This document shows, one piece after another, positions 1 to 12,078 of a DNA stretch of 64,000 nucleotides (positions are counted from its first letter, which is position 1; every line of letters begins with the position of its first letter). Source of the DNA: Panaeolus papilionaceus (taxonomy: Eukaryota > Basidiomycota > Agaricomycetes > Agaricales). The stretch lies in contig JADNRZ010000019.1 of NCBI GenBank assembly GCA_015501605.1, positions 682,001-746,000 on the forward strand, in the 5' to 3' direction. Both the position numbers and the translations under genes were made by a program. The notes under the pieces were generated by a model, which was not told the origin of the DNA, made no database searches, and saw only the letters and a program-made list of their open reading frames with translations.

Positions 1-59
1 ACGGAGAAAGACAGAAGTGTCAACACAAGACAGGACCACGCGGAATGATGAGAAACAAT

Positions 60-2223
60 TCACCTTGAATCAGAGTCTGCTTCGATTAAAATGGTCAGCT
101 TCCGATTATCTAAAGGTAAATGCTCGATAGCCGCACCGGTTACAATAAACCTCGAAGAAGCTCTCTGCATGAGTAAGCGAGATAGCTTTCGAAGGTCCCA
201 CTTCTTGGACTCCTCGTCAAAATACCCCTAAGAAACCCTCTATGAGCCGGGTAGATCAAAAGCTGTGTGGAATTCCTACCGTGTCCCATTTTGTATAATA
301 CCTGTCGAGCCTAGGCTGTGGTTCAAGTATCAGCAACCGACACGCTGGGAAAGCGCTTAGATTCAGTACTTACATAAACGACATACTCCCCTTCATCTAA
401 ATCTACCTCGCATATAACACTCCGGTGGCACAGCTGGCCTGGAAGCGAGAACGCTAGTGGAGTCTTTTGTCCTCTTTTACACAAGGCGAAGTCGATGCTC
501 CACCAACAGCGACCGAAGATGTTATCAAAATATCGTTTCTCCAGTTGATTTAGCGTTATGATGGCTCCAGTTGTTGCATTTGGAACGGTGAATTGGACTG
601 GGTAAATGTTGCCCGACAAGCAATAAGCAAATTTGTCGAGAGATTTAAAGAGTCATTGTTTACTCACAAGCAAACTTGCCAAATGCCCACGACTGCATGT
701 CTGCCTGCACTGCCTTGAACCACTTCGAAGACATGGCCCACTGCAAGTTCGGATCGAAGAGAATGGTCCTCTCGATGATATCAAAGTGTGCCAGAAAATC
801 ATGATCTAGTATGAAGGCCTTAGCCCGAAGTTCGAAATGATCTGCGAACTGCTCACATTCCATGACGAACTCGCCGTCGTCGCCCAATACATGGTCCAGA
901 TCTCTCAACCATTCTGCCGTCCACTCCTTAGAGCCGTCAGACCAGGCTCCTGTCCACTCCGTTTTACCCCACGGATTTCGAACGACTACGAACCTCTTCC
1001 CTTTGCATTCCTTAACACGCAATACCGTGTACGCGTGATTGTCCTGGAGACCACTGACTGGCACGGATGCCGTTGCACCACTTCGAGTTTTGTCAAGTGG
1101 AATCATTGAGACGCTGAAGAGCCTGCTGGCTGTGTTCGCCAGCAGCATTTCTTCTGACCAGAAACGGTCAGGGTCCAGAATATCCTAATTTCAAAGATGA
1201 ATATAAGTGGGTACGGTATCGCCATAATTTTTGGTTCACCCGTGTTAGCACGTTGTTCGAAACACCCCTATTAAAAAAGGTCAGATATACAGTGAGAAGG
1301 GTAGGAGATGCTTAGTGGGAAATATCTATAGTTAAAGAATCTGTAAGACATACCCTGTGAGATCCTCAATTGCTTCTGCTGCCCAACCTCCAGCAAGTGA
1401 CTTGTAGTCCCCGTAGAACTTTGCATATGCCTTCTCGATAAGAGGTACCCAGGTTTCTCCAGTAACCCCCGATCTTGCATAGTACAGCCCCTTCCTTCCT
1501 AACGACATGACTTCCTCATACTTGTCCCTATCATTGTGATACAACCCTTGCTCTTGCTCGGAGAGTTCGTCGAATTTCGGGAGCTTCCATCGGAGCTGGC
1601 TGACGGTCAATGTGTTTCATTCAGCACCTCGGTCATCTCGGACATACGTCGATTGACTTACTCATCGATGGTAATCCGTGTCCAAGAGTCGTTTCGAAAG
1701 AAAATAAAGCCATACACTCCTACATCTTCATCGCGCTGTTGATCTAAATTATAAAGATAGTCGAGAAACTAAAGGAATATTATGACTTACAGCTACGCAA
1801 ATTTGTTCCAGTAGGCCTTTCGAAGTTGCTACAGATGCTAGACCCGACAAAAACCAACAGTCCCCCAACCTCCCTTGTATCACATCACTTGAGCTAGGCC
1901 TCTCGCTAAAGAAAATGGGATTCTCAAAAATCTCAGAAACCCGCTTCACGGCTGGAGTATGCGATGGCTTGCTTGAAATATCCAAGCCCAACATACAGAG
2001 CGTTGAGTCACTCCCAAGATCAAACTCTATGTCTCTACAGCATCATTAGCACTGGGGCGAGATGTGCACAACATATTCGAGAATCATACCTAAACTTCTT
2101 ATTTTGCGCCCGACAGTCTTTAGCAATCTTCTCCACCTCCAGCTTGCACAGCTCAATTGCCTTCTGCAGCTCTTCCGTAACGAACAGACCCACTTGGCCA
2201 GTAGAGTTTGTCTCGTTGTCCAT
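60..2223 (-). CDS. Calpain-like cysteine protease, copy 1 (short form)
   Basis: Predicted intracellular papain-fold cysteine protease of the calpain (CysPc) family; substrate unknown. Seen: start codon at 2223 (protein begins MDNETNSTG), then a conserved N-terminal helix, then the catalytic Cys in [10 protein letters not shown] (about 1870), His in DNHAYTVL (about 1040) and Asn in VVRNPWG (about 975), so the triad is complete. A domain-III-like beta region follows (about 619-370), then a tiny exon encoding PRLDR (about 305-320) and a last exon of about 60 residues containing [10 protein letters not shown] and ending at TGA (60-62). About 580 residues in at least nine exons. Compared with the two other copies in this window, the long low-complexity tail and the final GLRVYT domain are missing. 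In place of the [12 protein letters not shown] start of one catalytic-domain exon it has a divergent LTVSQLRW segment. Exon borders are inferred by eye from GT/AG signals and paralogue comparison. Confidence 0.85.
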
Positions 2224-2761
2224 CGTAGATGCGTCAATTTGGCAGCGCTGAGTGACTGAAACGCTCAGATTAAATGATATGAAGAGTGAGGTATGAAGGA
2301 ATGCTGGAATCTGATACGGGCTTCGACCTAGCACAAACCTAGGAAAAAGAATGTCTCTGACGTCGTAATCGGTAATGAGCAAGTTGTATAAAATATTTTG
2401 TGAGGGTACTGTCAATGGTCATTATGAGTGGGCTATTTTCCCATGAATGCGGCGTTCGACACTGCAATGATCCCATGATGCACACAGTGTGTGTCACGGC
2501 TAATCCACTCACACTGCCATATGTCGCAAATGAAGTGAAGTATGTCAATGCCAATGTCATCGCCTATCTTGAGCTGTGCAAGTCTCAGTGGTAAATCCGC
2601 TTTGATTCCCGAAGTATTTGAAGTATCATATGGCTTTCAAATTCATGCCACTTTGGTCAAACTTCCACATCGCCTACTTGTCTCAACATTCAACGCTCAT
2701 ATTCTGATGTGATTCGAACAAGAAATTGATATTATATGGACACTAACTAAAGGACTACAAT
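2224..2761. other. Intergenic region upstream of calpain copy 1
   Basis: About 540 bases between the 3' end of calpain copy 2 and the start of copy 1, which are head to tail on the minus strand. It should hold the copy 1 promoter and 5' leader and the copy 2 terminator. No gene, RNA or clear TATA element was recognised; the open frames here are short and not coding-like. Confidence 0.5.
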
Positions 2762-5620
2762 CTACTTCTTCGCTGTCGTACTAGTACTAGTACTGGTCTT
2801 TTTAGCAGCGTCAGCTGTGCTATCCTTCTTCAGCCTCCCAGCAACAGTAACTGGGACGTCCTTGTTTGTATAAACTCGAAGTCCTATCGTCACTGTGTTA
2901 CTGTCCAAATGTGGCACTTTGACCTTGCCTTTCTCGATTTTCTCTTCTTCTGCAGTGGTAGTACCCTGAGGGCGTCCACGATTGTCTGGTTGGTTGGGGT
3001 CTTCATAATCTGACCCAGGAGCGGAGGGAGACACTGGAGCAAATGTCTGGGTATTTGACTGAGCAGATGGTTGTGTGGGTGCTTCTATCGCGGGTTTGCT
3101 GGTTTCAGTCGATGTGCTGAGTGTAGGAGATGAAGTCGAAGCTGTCGCTGTAGCAGTGCTGTCCTTTGTGACAGCCTTCTTGACAGTGACAGACTCGACT
3201 TTAGTCGTCGTAGTCGTAGTCGTTGTGGTCACTGTGCCATCATCATTAATGGTCTCGACGGTGGTGGTGGTGACTTCAGCTTCCTTCTTTTTCTTTTTCT
3301 CGTACGCAGCAAAATCAGCTTCAATCAGATCTTCGAGCGTTGGTGGAAGATGGGCTTTATTATCCCTAAAAACCTCATGAGTTTTTCTGAAGGGTGTTAG
3401 TAAATCAACACACACTTACTCCTTCTTGAAGTCTGATAAGGCGATGTTAAATGAGTCCATAACGACAAGTCAGATGATTAGTCACGTACTGCTTGCGATA
3501 GACTGGCTCTTAGCACGTTCAGCGACGACGCGGGACATCTTCCTGAGTTGCCATTCCTCCACCTGGGTGCAATTCTGTGACAAGTTGTGAGTATAATTGT
3601 CATTTTAGGGAAATTAAAAAGTAATGAACACGTCTCACGTACCTGATTTTTGTCGAGAGTCCGATCTAGGCGTACCTGTTGAAGCACAAGTCAGAAGGCT
3701 GCATGGCAACAAAGAGAAGGTGACCAACGTAAACGATGTAGTTTCCGGCTGTAAGGTTCGCCTCAAGGTGAACACTGCGTAGGTAGAATTCGGAATGTGA
3801 CGAGGCAGCTATTGGCTTCTTTTCACCTTCCTTGACGAGCACAAAGTCCATCGTCCAGTTTGCACGACCAGAAACATCGCGGAAATACCGGGAGTCAATC
3901 TGCGACAAGACGATGACGGCTTCTGTATCTCCCGACAGTGTGAACGTGACTACAGAGCTTCATATGAGAATTTTATTCGGCGCAAATAACAGAGAACCTA
4001 CATGAGACGTCCCCAAATGCCCATGCTGCAGGCATAGGTTCAAGCTGAACCTGCAGCCATCGTGATGACATTGCCCAGCTAGAATCGAAGAGGATGGTGC
4101 GATCAATGTTTGCAAAACACGCGAGCCAGTCAGAGTCTAAAAGTATTATTAATCAGAGGTGAAGCTCCGTTAATATGCGACGCGGACGACCCACATTCCA
4201 TCAAGAACTGCCCATCGTCCCCAAACTGGTGTCCAATCTCCCCAAGGCGCTGAAGCCAGTCGGGGGTCCATTCCTTGGAACCATCCGACCAACGACCAGT
4301 CCATTCTGACTTGCCCCAAGGATTTCGTACAACGACGAACCGTTTGCCATTGCACTCGACAGCGCGCAGGACAGAGTAGGCATGATTCCCTGTCAGGCCT
4401 TGAACTTTGGCACCTGTGACCCCGCTGCGTTTACTATCCAGTAAGTTGAATGAACAACCGAATAAACGATCTTGGTTTGCCCGACTGAGTTCTTCTTCCC
4501 AGAATCGATCCGTGTCTAGGATATCCTGAATGAAATTTAGAACTTATATTGTCCAAAAGGGGACTTTGGACTCTCACTTTACTCTGGAGAACCGTTGACA
4601 CGCCGCTGTAGGAAAAAAATATTGTCGTGGCAATTAGTGTTACAGCTTTGGGCAAAATAGATGAGACTTACCCAGTCAAGTCCTCAATCGCTTCACAGAC
4701 GTGTCCACTAATCAAACTTGAGTAGTTCCCATGTAGCTTAGCATAAGCTTTCTCTGTCAAGGGCACCCATGTCTCTCCGGCCGTCCCAGATTTGGCAAAA
4801 TACAAGCTCTTGCCACCCTTTCTCGCAGACTTGTTATAAATCTCCTTATCGTAATGGTAGAGCTCCTGTTCTGTCGCCTTGAGTTCCTCATATTTGGGGA
4901 CACGCGTAAACAGAATGCTGAAGAACAATCAGGCGAAATTTTATTTGACAAATGAAATGAAAGCACGCACTCGTCAATGATAACAGTTACCCATGCGTGA
5001 TCCCGAAAGAAAATGAAACCATAAACCCCGACTTTCTCATCGCGCTGCAAGTTACCATAAATAATGATAAGCATCATCTCATTTCATACCACGTTTGGAG
5101 GAGATCAAGGGAGGGACATACCGCAACACATATTTTCTCCACGAGGCCAGGCGCGGTGGACACTGTGGCAAGGGACGACAAAAACCAGCAATCGCCAAGT
5201 GCCCCTTGAATAATATCATTGGAGCTTGCGGCACCATTCACAAAAAATTGGGGATCATCGAAAATTTGAGTGACCCTGTGCATGTCCGCCGGCGTGTGGT
5301 TCTCCCCAGTTTGCGTGAACAGTCCCCATAGGCAACGGTTCTTGTCATTCTCGAGGTCGAATTCGATGTCTCTGGGTATTCGATAATCAAGTCAGTTGTG
5401 CTTCATGATCCAAGCAATACGAAGAAAAGTTAACGCACCTGAACTTGCGATTCCGTGCTCGACAGTCTTTCGCGATGGCTGCGACCTTCTCTTTACAATC
5501 CTCGATGGCTTTCTCTAATTCCTTGGTGACCAGCAACCCATATTGCTTCTCCGAGACTGTTGGAGTTACAGTCGTTGTAGTTGTTTCCACAGTAGTTACG
5601 GTTTCAGTAGCACTTGCCAT
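2762..5620 (-). CDS. Calpain-like cysteine protease, copy 2 (Thr-rich tail)
   Basis: Predicted calpain-family cysteine protease. Starts at 5620 with a Thr-rich leader ([18 protein letters not shown]), followed by the same helical N-terminal segment as its paralogues ([18 protein letters not shown]). The catalytic Cys lies in [15 protein letters not shown] (about 5180), His in [11 protein letters not shown] (about 4385) and Asn in [11 protein letters not shown] (about 4320). The domain-III-like region contains [11 protein letters not shown] (about 3900). A short exon encodes [11 protein letters not shown], then one encodes [17 protein letters not shown]. The last exon (about 3380-2762) is a Thr/Ser/Lys-rich tail with runs of Thr and ends with a conserved [15 protein letters not shown] motif shared with copy 3. 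About 750 residues. It is head to tail with copy 1, so a tandem duplication is likely. The triad looks intact. Confidence 0.87.
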
Positions 5621-7895
5621 GTCATGTACAGAAGGGGGGACGTAGGTGACTCGTTAGAATATCAAGGGTTGAAAAGGAAATAAATGGAGGTCGCGATGAA
5701 GGGTATTTATATGTGCATGTGGGATCGATAGCGTGGTCCGAGGAGCGCCTTGAGGCATGTCTAAGCGCTGGGTGGCCTGTGCGACACCCGAAATATATGG
5801 CTTGACACTGCTTGACAGTGGCCTAGGCTATTGTTGGGTTACATGGTCTTAGTCATGACACAGATTAGGGGGATACGGCTCCACGACTTATGTCCCCATT
5901 GATTTGTTTTTCAGCATCTTACCAGATGAGTTGGTGAGTTGAGAAGGCTGTGCAACTTGACCTGTGCCGACTGTTATGATCGCGCCTACAGATGATACCT
6001 GACTGTTGAGTCAGTATGAGTGGGAAATGAGCATGTAACTATGCCCGAAATAAGACGTACACAAATGCATATACCTCTGCACATTCTCCGAAATGGCCTT
6101 GAGGGCGCGAACACGACACCAGTCGCGACAATAACGCGGTCATTTCAAACCGATCAACCGTTTTAACTTGAAGACAACAGTCGTGATAACTGTGATCTGT
6201 CATTCTCAAACTGGTGGCACTGCCATAATTTTTCGACATCAAAGCACAGTAAAATCATACTTATTAGATTGCCAACATGATCCTGCGTTTACTCTCATTA
6301 GTTTCGAGTCTTTTCAATGCGATCAGAGCTCACATAAGTATTTAAAAGAATTGAGATTACATTACCTGTTGGATATTTTGATGAATATGAATTTTGTAGA
6401 ATAATCTCCGTGTCCTTGAACATATTGCTATGACATTGGTAAAAAGGAGCTTCGCTTCAACGCTGACACTAGGGGCTCGAACTTGAAGAGCAACAGCTTG
6501 AACTGGGAGGGAATGGTGAGAACATATTATGTAACACTTGTTCACGTGATATGCGTGACCAGACGCGTCAAGAAGGACACTCAGACGGGACAGGGGGCGA
6601 ATTTGACGTTTTGCCTCGATCCCTCATTAAATAGCACTCTACGGCGACCTATAAACATAGCATTTCAAGTTTATCTCAGTCAAAAAGCAGGATTATGGTC
6701 TCGATCTGTGATATTGAAACAAGGTAGGAGAGGAGAGGAGAACGGACACATTTTGAGCCTTGTGGAAGCGTCAGAGATACGTCGTTTCCTTGTTTGCCGC
6801 TTTCCTAACCTGCAGTCACAGAAGATTTACCTCACAAAACTGTTTTACGAGCTTAGCGCGGAGTTATGTACAACTCTCTGCACGAAAATGGGGCAAGAAG
6901 ACACAAGTACATGCACTGAAGGGATCTTTAATTGCGCACCTGGACAGCAGCAGCCTGAGTCGTTCCATGACCCGGAATGTACAGCTTTGGAAAGCATTTC
7001 ACAGATAGGGCTACCCAGGTTGACAACTTTGCGCACCCGTATTTATATATCACCACACATAAACTGAGCGGTTGTAGGCAACTTCAAGTGACAACGGCGA
7101 AGGTGAGAGATTTTAACCCATCGCCGGGCAGTGTATCAGTGACTGTCTTTTAAACTATCTGTCTGTGATAGTTTGGCTCCGTGCTTCTACCAATTTTCAG
7201 AAAATGTATGTCAAGATACACATCGAAGTATGCAGAGAAGGCTCTCATGGGAAGTGGCATTGTTGAAATGGCCACCTTCTATGAACCTGCCTGCCTGCAG
7301 ATATAGACCGAGAAAGACCTCCGTTGTGCCCTGCACCAGTTACCAGGTAATATGATGTTTTCTTCTTTTGAGCAATACCGATATCAGTTCACCAGTTATT
7401 GCACAGATGGTTGGTTATCTGTCGCACATCCGTAGACTACGAGAACTGATTACCCTGATTACCACCATTGATGCCGCATTTTCTCCATCTACTCAGGAAA
7501 GAAGCTCCAAAACAAGCCTTTATGCATGATGGATTCGTGGGCAAGGTCTCGTGCTGCTGGAACGTGATTTCTAAAATGTTTGGGGTAAAAAAGGGTTTAT
7601 AATTCACCTAATGAAGAGAGAGAAAGCGCCCCTGCAGGTGGCAGCCTAGGTATACATCTCTCCTAAATTCCAAGGAAAAAGTAGTTGATTGATGATGTTG
7701 CCAACAGGTTGCCGAGAACATTGAATTGAAGGGTCTTCATTGATGAGTTCCAATTCGGATAATACCGATAGCGCTTTTCTATTGACATCTATTTGTGGCA
7801 TAGGGCATTTCACATGTTTGTGATCTGCGTTTGGGGTAAAGGGGACGAGTGTCTGCCATTTATTGGTTTTCCACACCCCGTCACAGTCCAGCTCG
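5621..7895. other. Intergenic region between divergent calpain copy 2 and Opi1-like gene
   Basis: About 2.3 kb serving as a shared divergent promoter region: calpain copy 2 is read leftward and the Opi1-like gene rightward. A possible TATA-like TATTTATATG lies near 5705 for the calpain. The longest open frame (6483-7067) has no recognisable motif, no intron-supported extension and unusual composition, so I do not call it a gene. Nothing else is recognised. Confidence 0.45.
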
Positions 7896-10616
7896 ATGGA
7901 CAATTCTAAACAGCCAGCACCAGTCCTCGATGACCAGGACGAAAGCGTTCGTATTGCCGTCAAAGCTTTAGGCGACATGCGCAATAGCGCTGGCCGCAAA
8001 GATCGTGAGCTCCGCGCCTTTTTGGTGTTATCATTATTTGAATCTCAATTATCTTTTTTGGTCTTTAACGTCTAGGTCATCCTCCTCTCTCTCCTGTATC
8101 ATCTTCACATTCTTTATCATATACATCCAAGTCACCACCACCACCACAATCACCAACCTCTTCCGTTTCAAGAGAATCTGGCCAGTCAGAACCTTCAACG
8201 ACCGCTTCAAATGCAACGGCATTCGTTTCTCGAGTGTCTCATTTTCCATTCGTCAATTCAGCACTTCGGGTATATGAACAGGGGAAAGCATCTTCACGTG
8301 TGGTAAAGGTAAGTATTTTACATTTCTCCCCCATTCAATAGAAAGACCGATGCATGTGATAATTCCAGTATGGCGCTGAGATGATGGAGTCGAGTGTGAA
8401 GACCATCTCTCGTCCAGTCATCGATCGCCTCCCAGTCAACGTCAACACCCTCGATGAATTTGCTTGCAGGCAATTGGACAAGGTATGAACTTCTTCTTGT
8501 CAATCAATGTCCCAAAGCCCCTTTGTTTGCGATTTTGTTGCTTCCGTTGTAACCTGGTCCCACGTGATAAATTCGCCTTCATTCTAGTGGAGAGATGATG
8601 ATTTTTCACGATGGTATCTTGATTGGTATTGCCGGAGAGTCGCCTTTAGCTTTTGAAATGCTAGAGAAGCACAAATAGCTTCCCCGATTTTTTTTTTATC
8701 TTTTCATTTATGCCTTCATGACTTCATCATTTATGGGGCTGTTTGCTCATCTGCCTCAGCTCGACAGATATCGACGCCCTTCCACCAATGAAGGATCACA
8801 ATCCCCCGGGACAAGTACACGTACGGTGGGCGCTACAGAACCCTCGCGGGAACGTGAAGCGCAGCCCAGAAATAAGAGATCAGCAAGTAATACTCGAGAA
8901 GACTGGGACCGTCTACAGGACATCAACATGACTCGAGACGAACCTGAAGACGAAAGGTCGAACGGAAGACAGTGGAAGTCCAGTGAACGAGATGTTCCGA
9001 GTTGGCTTGAAGGTACGCTTTGATTTTCACTATTTCCTCCGTTAATTGCCAGGGCAAAGGTTGATGATAATTGAATTAATGTATTCGATTGATAGCCACC
9101 AGCCCGTTCGTCGCTCCTCCTCCTCCACCGCCAAGCTCAAAATCGTCTCAGACCGCTGATGACAATCGGTCAACAACTTCGGAGACCCCATCAGCAGGAG
9201 AGCGTCAAGTGGCCCAGAGGAGTCGCTGGCAGGCTGTTTTATTGGAGGCGGGAGGGTTGAGTGCTGCGTTGAGTGAGGAGAGCATGAGGAGACTGAAGTA
9301 TTGTTTGCAATGGCTCCAGGTATGTGTGGTAAAATTACCTATGAGGTTTTCATGTATTGACGAAGGATTTGCAGTACGCCACAGCACATATTGACACCCA
9401 AATTCTCATTCTTCGTGATTTTACCGCAAGCCTTCAACCCCTACCCTCCGACAACGCCTCTACCCGCCGTCCCCCAATCTCCGATGAACACATGAAAAAA
9501 TTGACCGACGTCCGTCGAGACATCGTCCACACCATTCGTCAGGTAGTGGACGTCGTCAGTAAATATGCTGGCGGCGCGTTGCCTGAACCTGCCCGTGGAC
9601 GCGTTAGAGGGTTCATCCTCAAATTGCCTCAGCGGTGGGCGACAAGAGCCGGTGTTCCTACTACTGCAGTTACTGGTACGAATGGTGTTGGGGCCAGCGA
9701 GCGGGAAACCGTTGCGGCTGCTGCATCAGGAACGGGCGTTGTGAGAAGGCCTGGAGGACAGCGAAGAGCTGCTCATAGGGAACGTGGAGCAGGAGGGGAG
9801 AGTGGGCTCAGGTCTGGAGCTTCTTCTAGGGCACCTTCACCCACGACATCGCCCCGCATGACGAGGGGTCAGCTGAATAGGGATGGAGGTGCGAATGGTA
9901 CTGGGCCCTCTGGTGGAGCCTCGGATGCACCAGCAGCTGCCCAGGTTTCTGCGGGTACCGCACTTGTTGCTGCTCAAAGGATCTTGACGCTCGCTACTGA
10001 GAGTCTGGATATGATGAGAAATGTGACTGGTGTTATGAAGGACAGCTTGGATCGTGCCGATGCGTGAGTGTTCCCATTCCCTTCGCTGATTGTTATCTGA
10101 TATTAACAAACTATTTTTAGATGGGTTGGTCGCTTGCGTACTGTTGGTATTCAACGCGGTGCCCAAGAGGGAGAAGACGCAGAAGAAGGATCAGAGTTTG
10201 AATTCGGTATCCCCGAATCACAGAAATTCGGACATCGTCGCACAGGGAGCTCTGCATCTTATGATGAACAGGACCTGGACATGCCTTCACCCTTCTTCTC
10301 CGGCGCGTCGTCTACAGTGTGGGGTTCTAGTATCCCCTCCACACCTGGTGGTCCCAATTCAAATGGCAAGAACGGGTTTGGGTTTGGAGGATTCGCAGGA
10401 ACCGCGCCTAGTCCTACTGCCAATTCCATCCCTATTGGCTCGATGAGTCTGGCGTCGAGGTATAATACCCCTAAGAGTGTTATTGTTGACTTGCCTGACG
10501 TGGAGGAGGAGCAAGGCAATGGGAAGGTTGCCGAGGGAGATGGGGATGTGCGTGTTACAGGCGTTGATGCGGTAGATGAGGTGCAGGCTGGTCAGAAGAT
10601 GGACGTGGACGCATGA
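7896..10616 (+). CDS. Opi1-like transcriptional regulator of phospholipid biosynthesis
   Basis: Predicted Opi1-family protein. In yeast this factor binds phosphatidic acid at the ER and represses inositol/choline-responsive phospholipid genes in the nucleus. Spliced from seven exons (7896-8004, 8076-8308, 8369-8482, 8760-9012, 9096-9319, 9375-10063, 10121-10616), which sum to 2118 bases, i.e. 705 residues, with every junction in frame. Family hallmarks seen: AVKALGDMRNSA near residue 25, FVNSALRVYEQGKASS near residue 100, RSRWQAVLLEAGGLSAALS followed by LKYCLQWLQYATAHID, and the C-terminal block LPEPARGRVRGFILKLPQRWA. Pro/Ser-rich and acidic linkers separate the conserved blocks. It is single copy in the window. 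The family call is confident; target genes in this fungus are inferred only from the family. Confidence 0.9.
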
Positions 10617-12078
10617 TTGAAAAGCATTGCTCCTCATTTTTTCCTAGGTAGCCTTTTCCATTACCTCCTCCCTCTGAACCCCTCACGCTACATTTCCCGT
10701 TGCTTTGATTTTGTTACCACTTTTGTTCGTCCTTGGATATTTTTTCTATCATCCACCCTCCTTTTATCGTATTATTATTGGAGTTTGAGCTCCTTCACAG
10801 TCCTTCCATTGTTTATTTTGCTTCCTTTATTTTTCATCCCTTTTTTAAATTTGCGCACATATCGTTTCCATTGCTCTCGCCTGCTCACCTCTCACCCGCC
10901 CTTCAACCTCAAAGCACATACATCATGCATCATACCGTCCCAGACCGCGGATTCACTTCTTTCCCTCCCAATACCTTACTGTTACACTATAGTCACCCTT
11001 TCTTGGTCTTATCCCATCAATTCCCTCCTATACATCCATACATACACGCACCTTACTCTTCTTGCCACAGCCATTCTCCCAACTTCTTGTCCTAGTGGAC
11101 GAAGGTGTCAGTGCAGTGACACAGTCACTTGATTTTTTTATATCAAGACTGACGAGCTTGCCTAATCCCCGTGCTCATCGCGACACAATCGCGGGGGTTT
11201 TCTCTCCCACTTTCTTTCGCTACTTTTCATTTCATTTTAGATACATTTATGGCACCATTATCCATACCCGCCTTTCCGTGTAAAATAGGTTGTGTATACA
11301 ATTTTCTCATTGCCCTAGCTCGTTTCTCTTTTGCCCTCCTATTCATTTGCCTATGTGATGTTGTGCTCTCATAGCATCAACACTGCACACCTTTGTAGAA
11401 AGAAACCAGCTCAGCCGCTTCTTTCAGGGTTGGAAGTATTTTTGGTGAGCAGTGAACGCCAGTGTCAGCACTTGCTCGGCGTTTTCTTGTCTTTATGCAG
11501 GAACCAATGCTGGAGATAACGTTAGTTAGTCCCGTCCGTCTGATTTCGTGTCTTTCCTCAGAGTACATGGTCTCTTCAAATCCGGGTTCTCCTCGCCCAT
11601 GTGAGTATTTCTAGCTTTCCTTGCGCTATCTAGATTCTGAAACAATGGTTTAGACGACCAATAATAGCGTTGTTGCAAGGTTGCTATTGTACCCTCACGA
11701 TATTCATCATGTGCGGGGTAGAGGATCTCCACCGCCCATCTCCCCTGCTGCGATTATCTACATCGATAGGTTGTGGGTTGATCAGATTGACAGGTACATT
11801 TACTTCTGGAACAAAAGCAACGGATATATAAAGACACGAGGAGCGCCCGAAACGGCATCGCCCTGACTTGATGTGCTGTTGCTTCACCTATTTGATGGCT
11901 GTTTACCTGATTCTTCGACCTCGGAGATGATGAAATCTGGGGAGCAGACATATAAAGGTGCGATTCGTTGATTGTGATTTGTGAACAGCGTCATCCCCTC
12001 ATCAGACAGCTCTCTCTATATCTTTCTTCCACTCACTCAAGGTCTCTTCAAAACTCATCCCAACTTCATATCCAAACC
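10617..12078. other. Intergenic region, CT-rich, with promoter of calpain copy 3
   Basis: About 1.46 kb. The first 700 bases after the Opi1 stop are strongly pyrimidine-rich on the plus strand, which creates long but non-coding-like open frames (for example 10617-11132). The right end holds the calpain copy 3 promoter: a TATAAAG element at about 11951, then a CT-rich leader typical of fungal transcription starts, ending in CAAACC just before the ATG at 12079. No gene is recognised in between. Confidence 0.5.
11949..11957 (+). promoter_or_regulatory. TATA-like element of calpain copy 3
   Basis: ATATAAAGG lies about 125 bases before the start codon at 12079, followed by a pyrimidine-rich leader. 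Position and sequence fit a fungal core promoter; there is no experimental support. Confidence 0.4.

Noticed and set aside
6483..7067. A 194-codon open frame in the calpain-Opi1 intergenic region
   Set aside because: No motif, start is not a strong ATG context, opposite-strand frames are equally long, and no splice-supported extension; composition is not coding-like.
10617..11132. A long open frame just after the Opi1-like stop codon
   Set aside because: Created by pyrimidine-rich 3' UTR sequence; repetitive Ser/Leu/Phe/Pro content and overlapping alternative frames of equal length.
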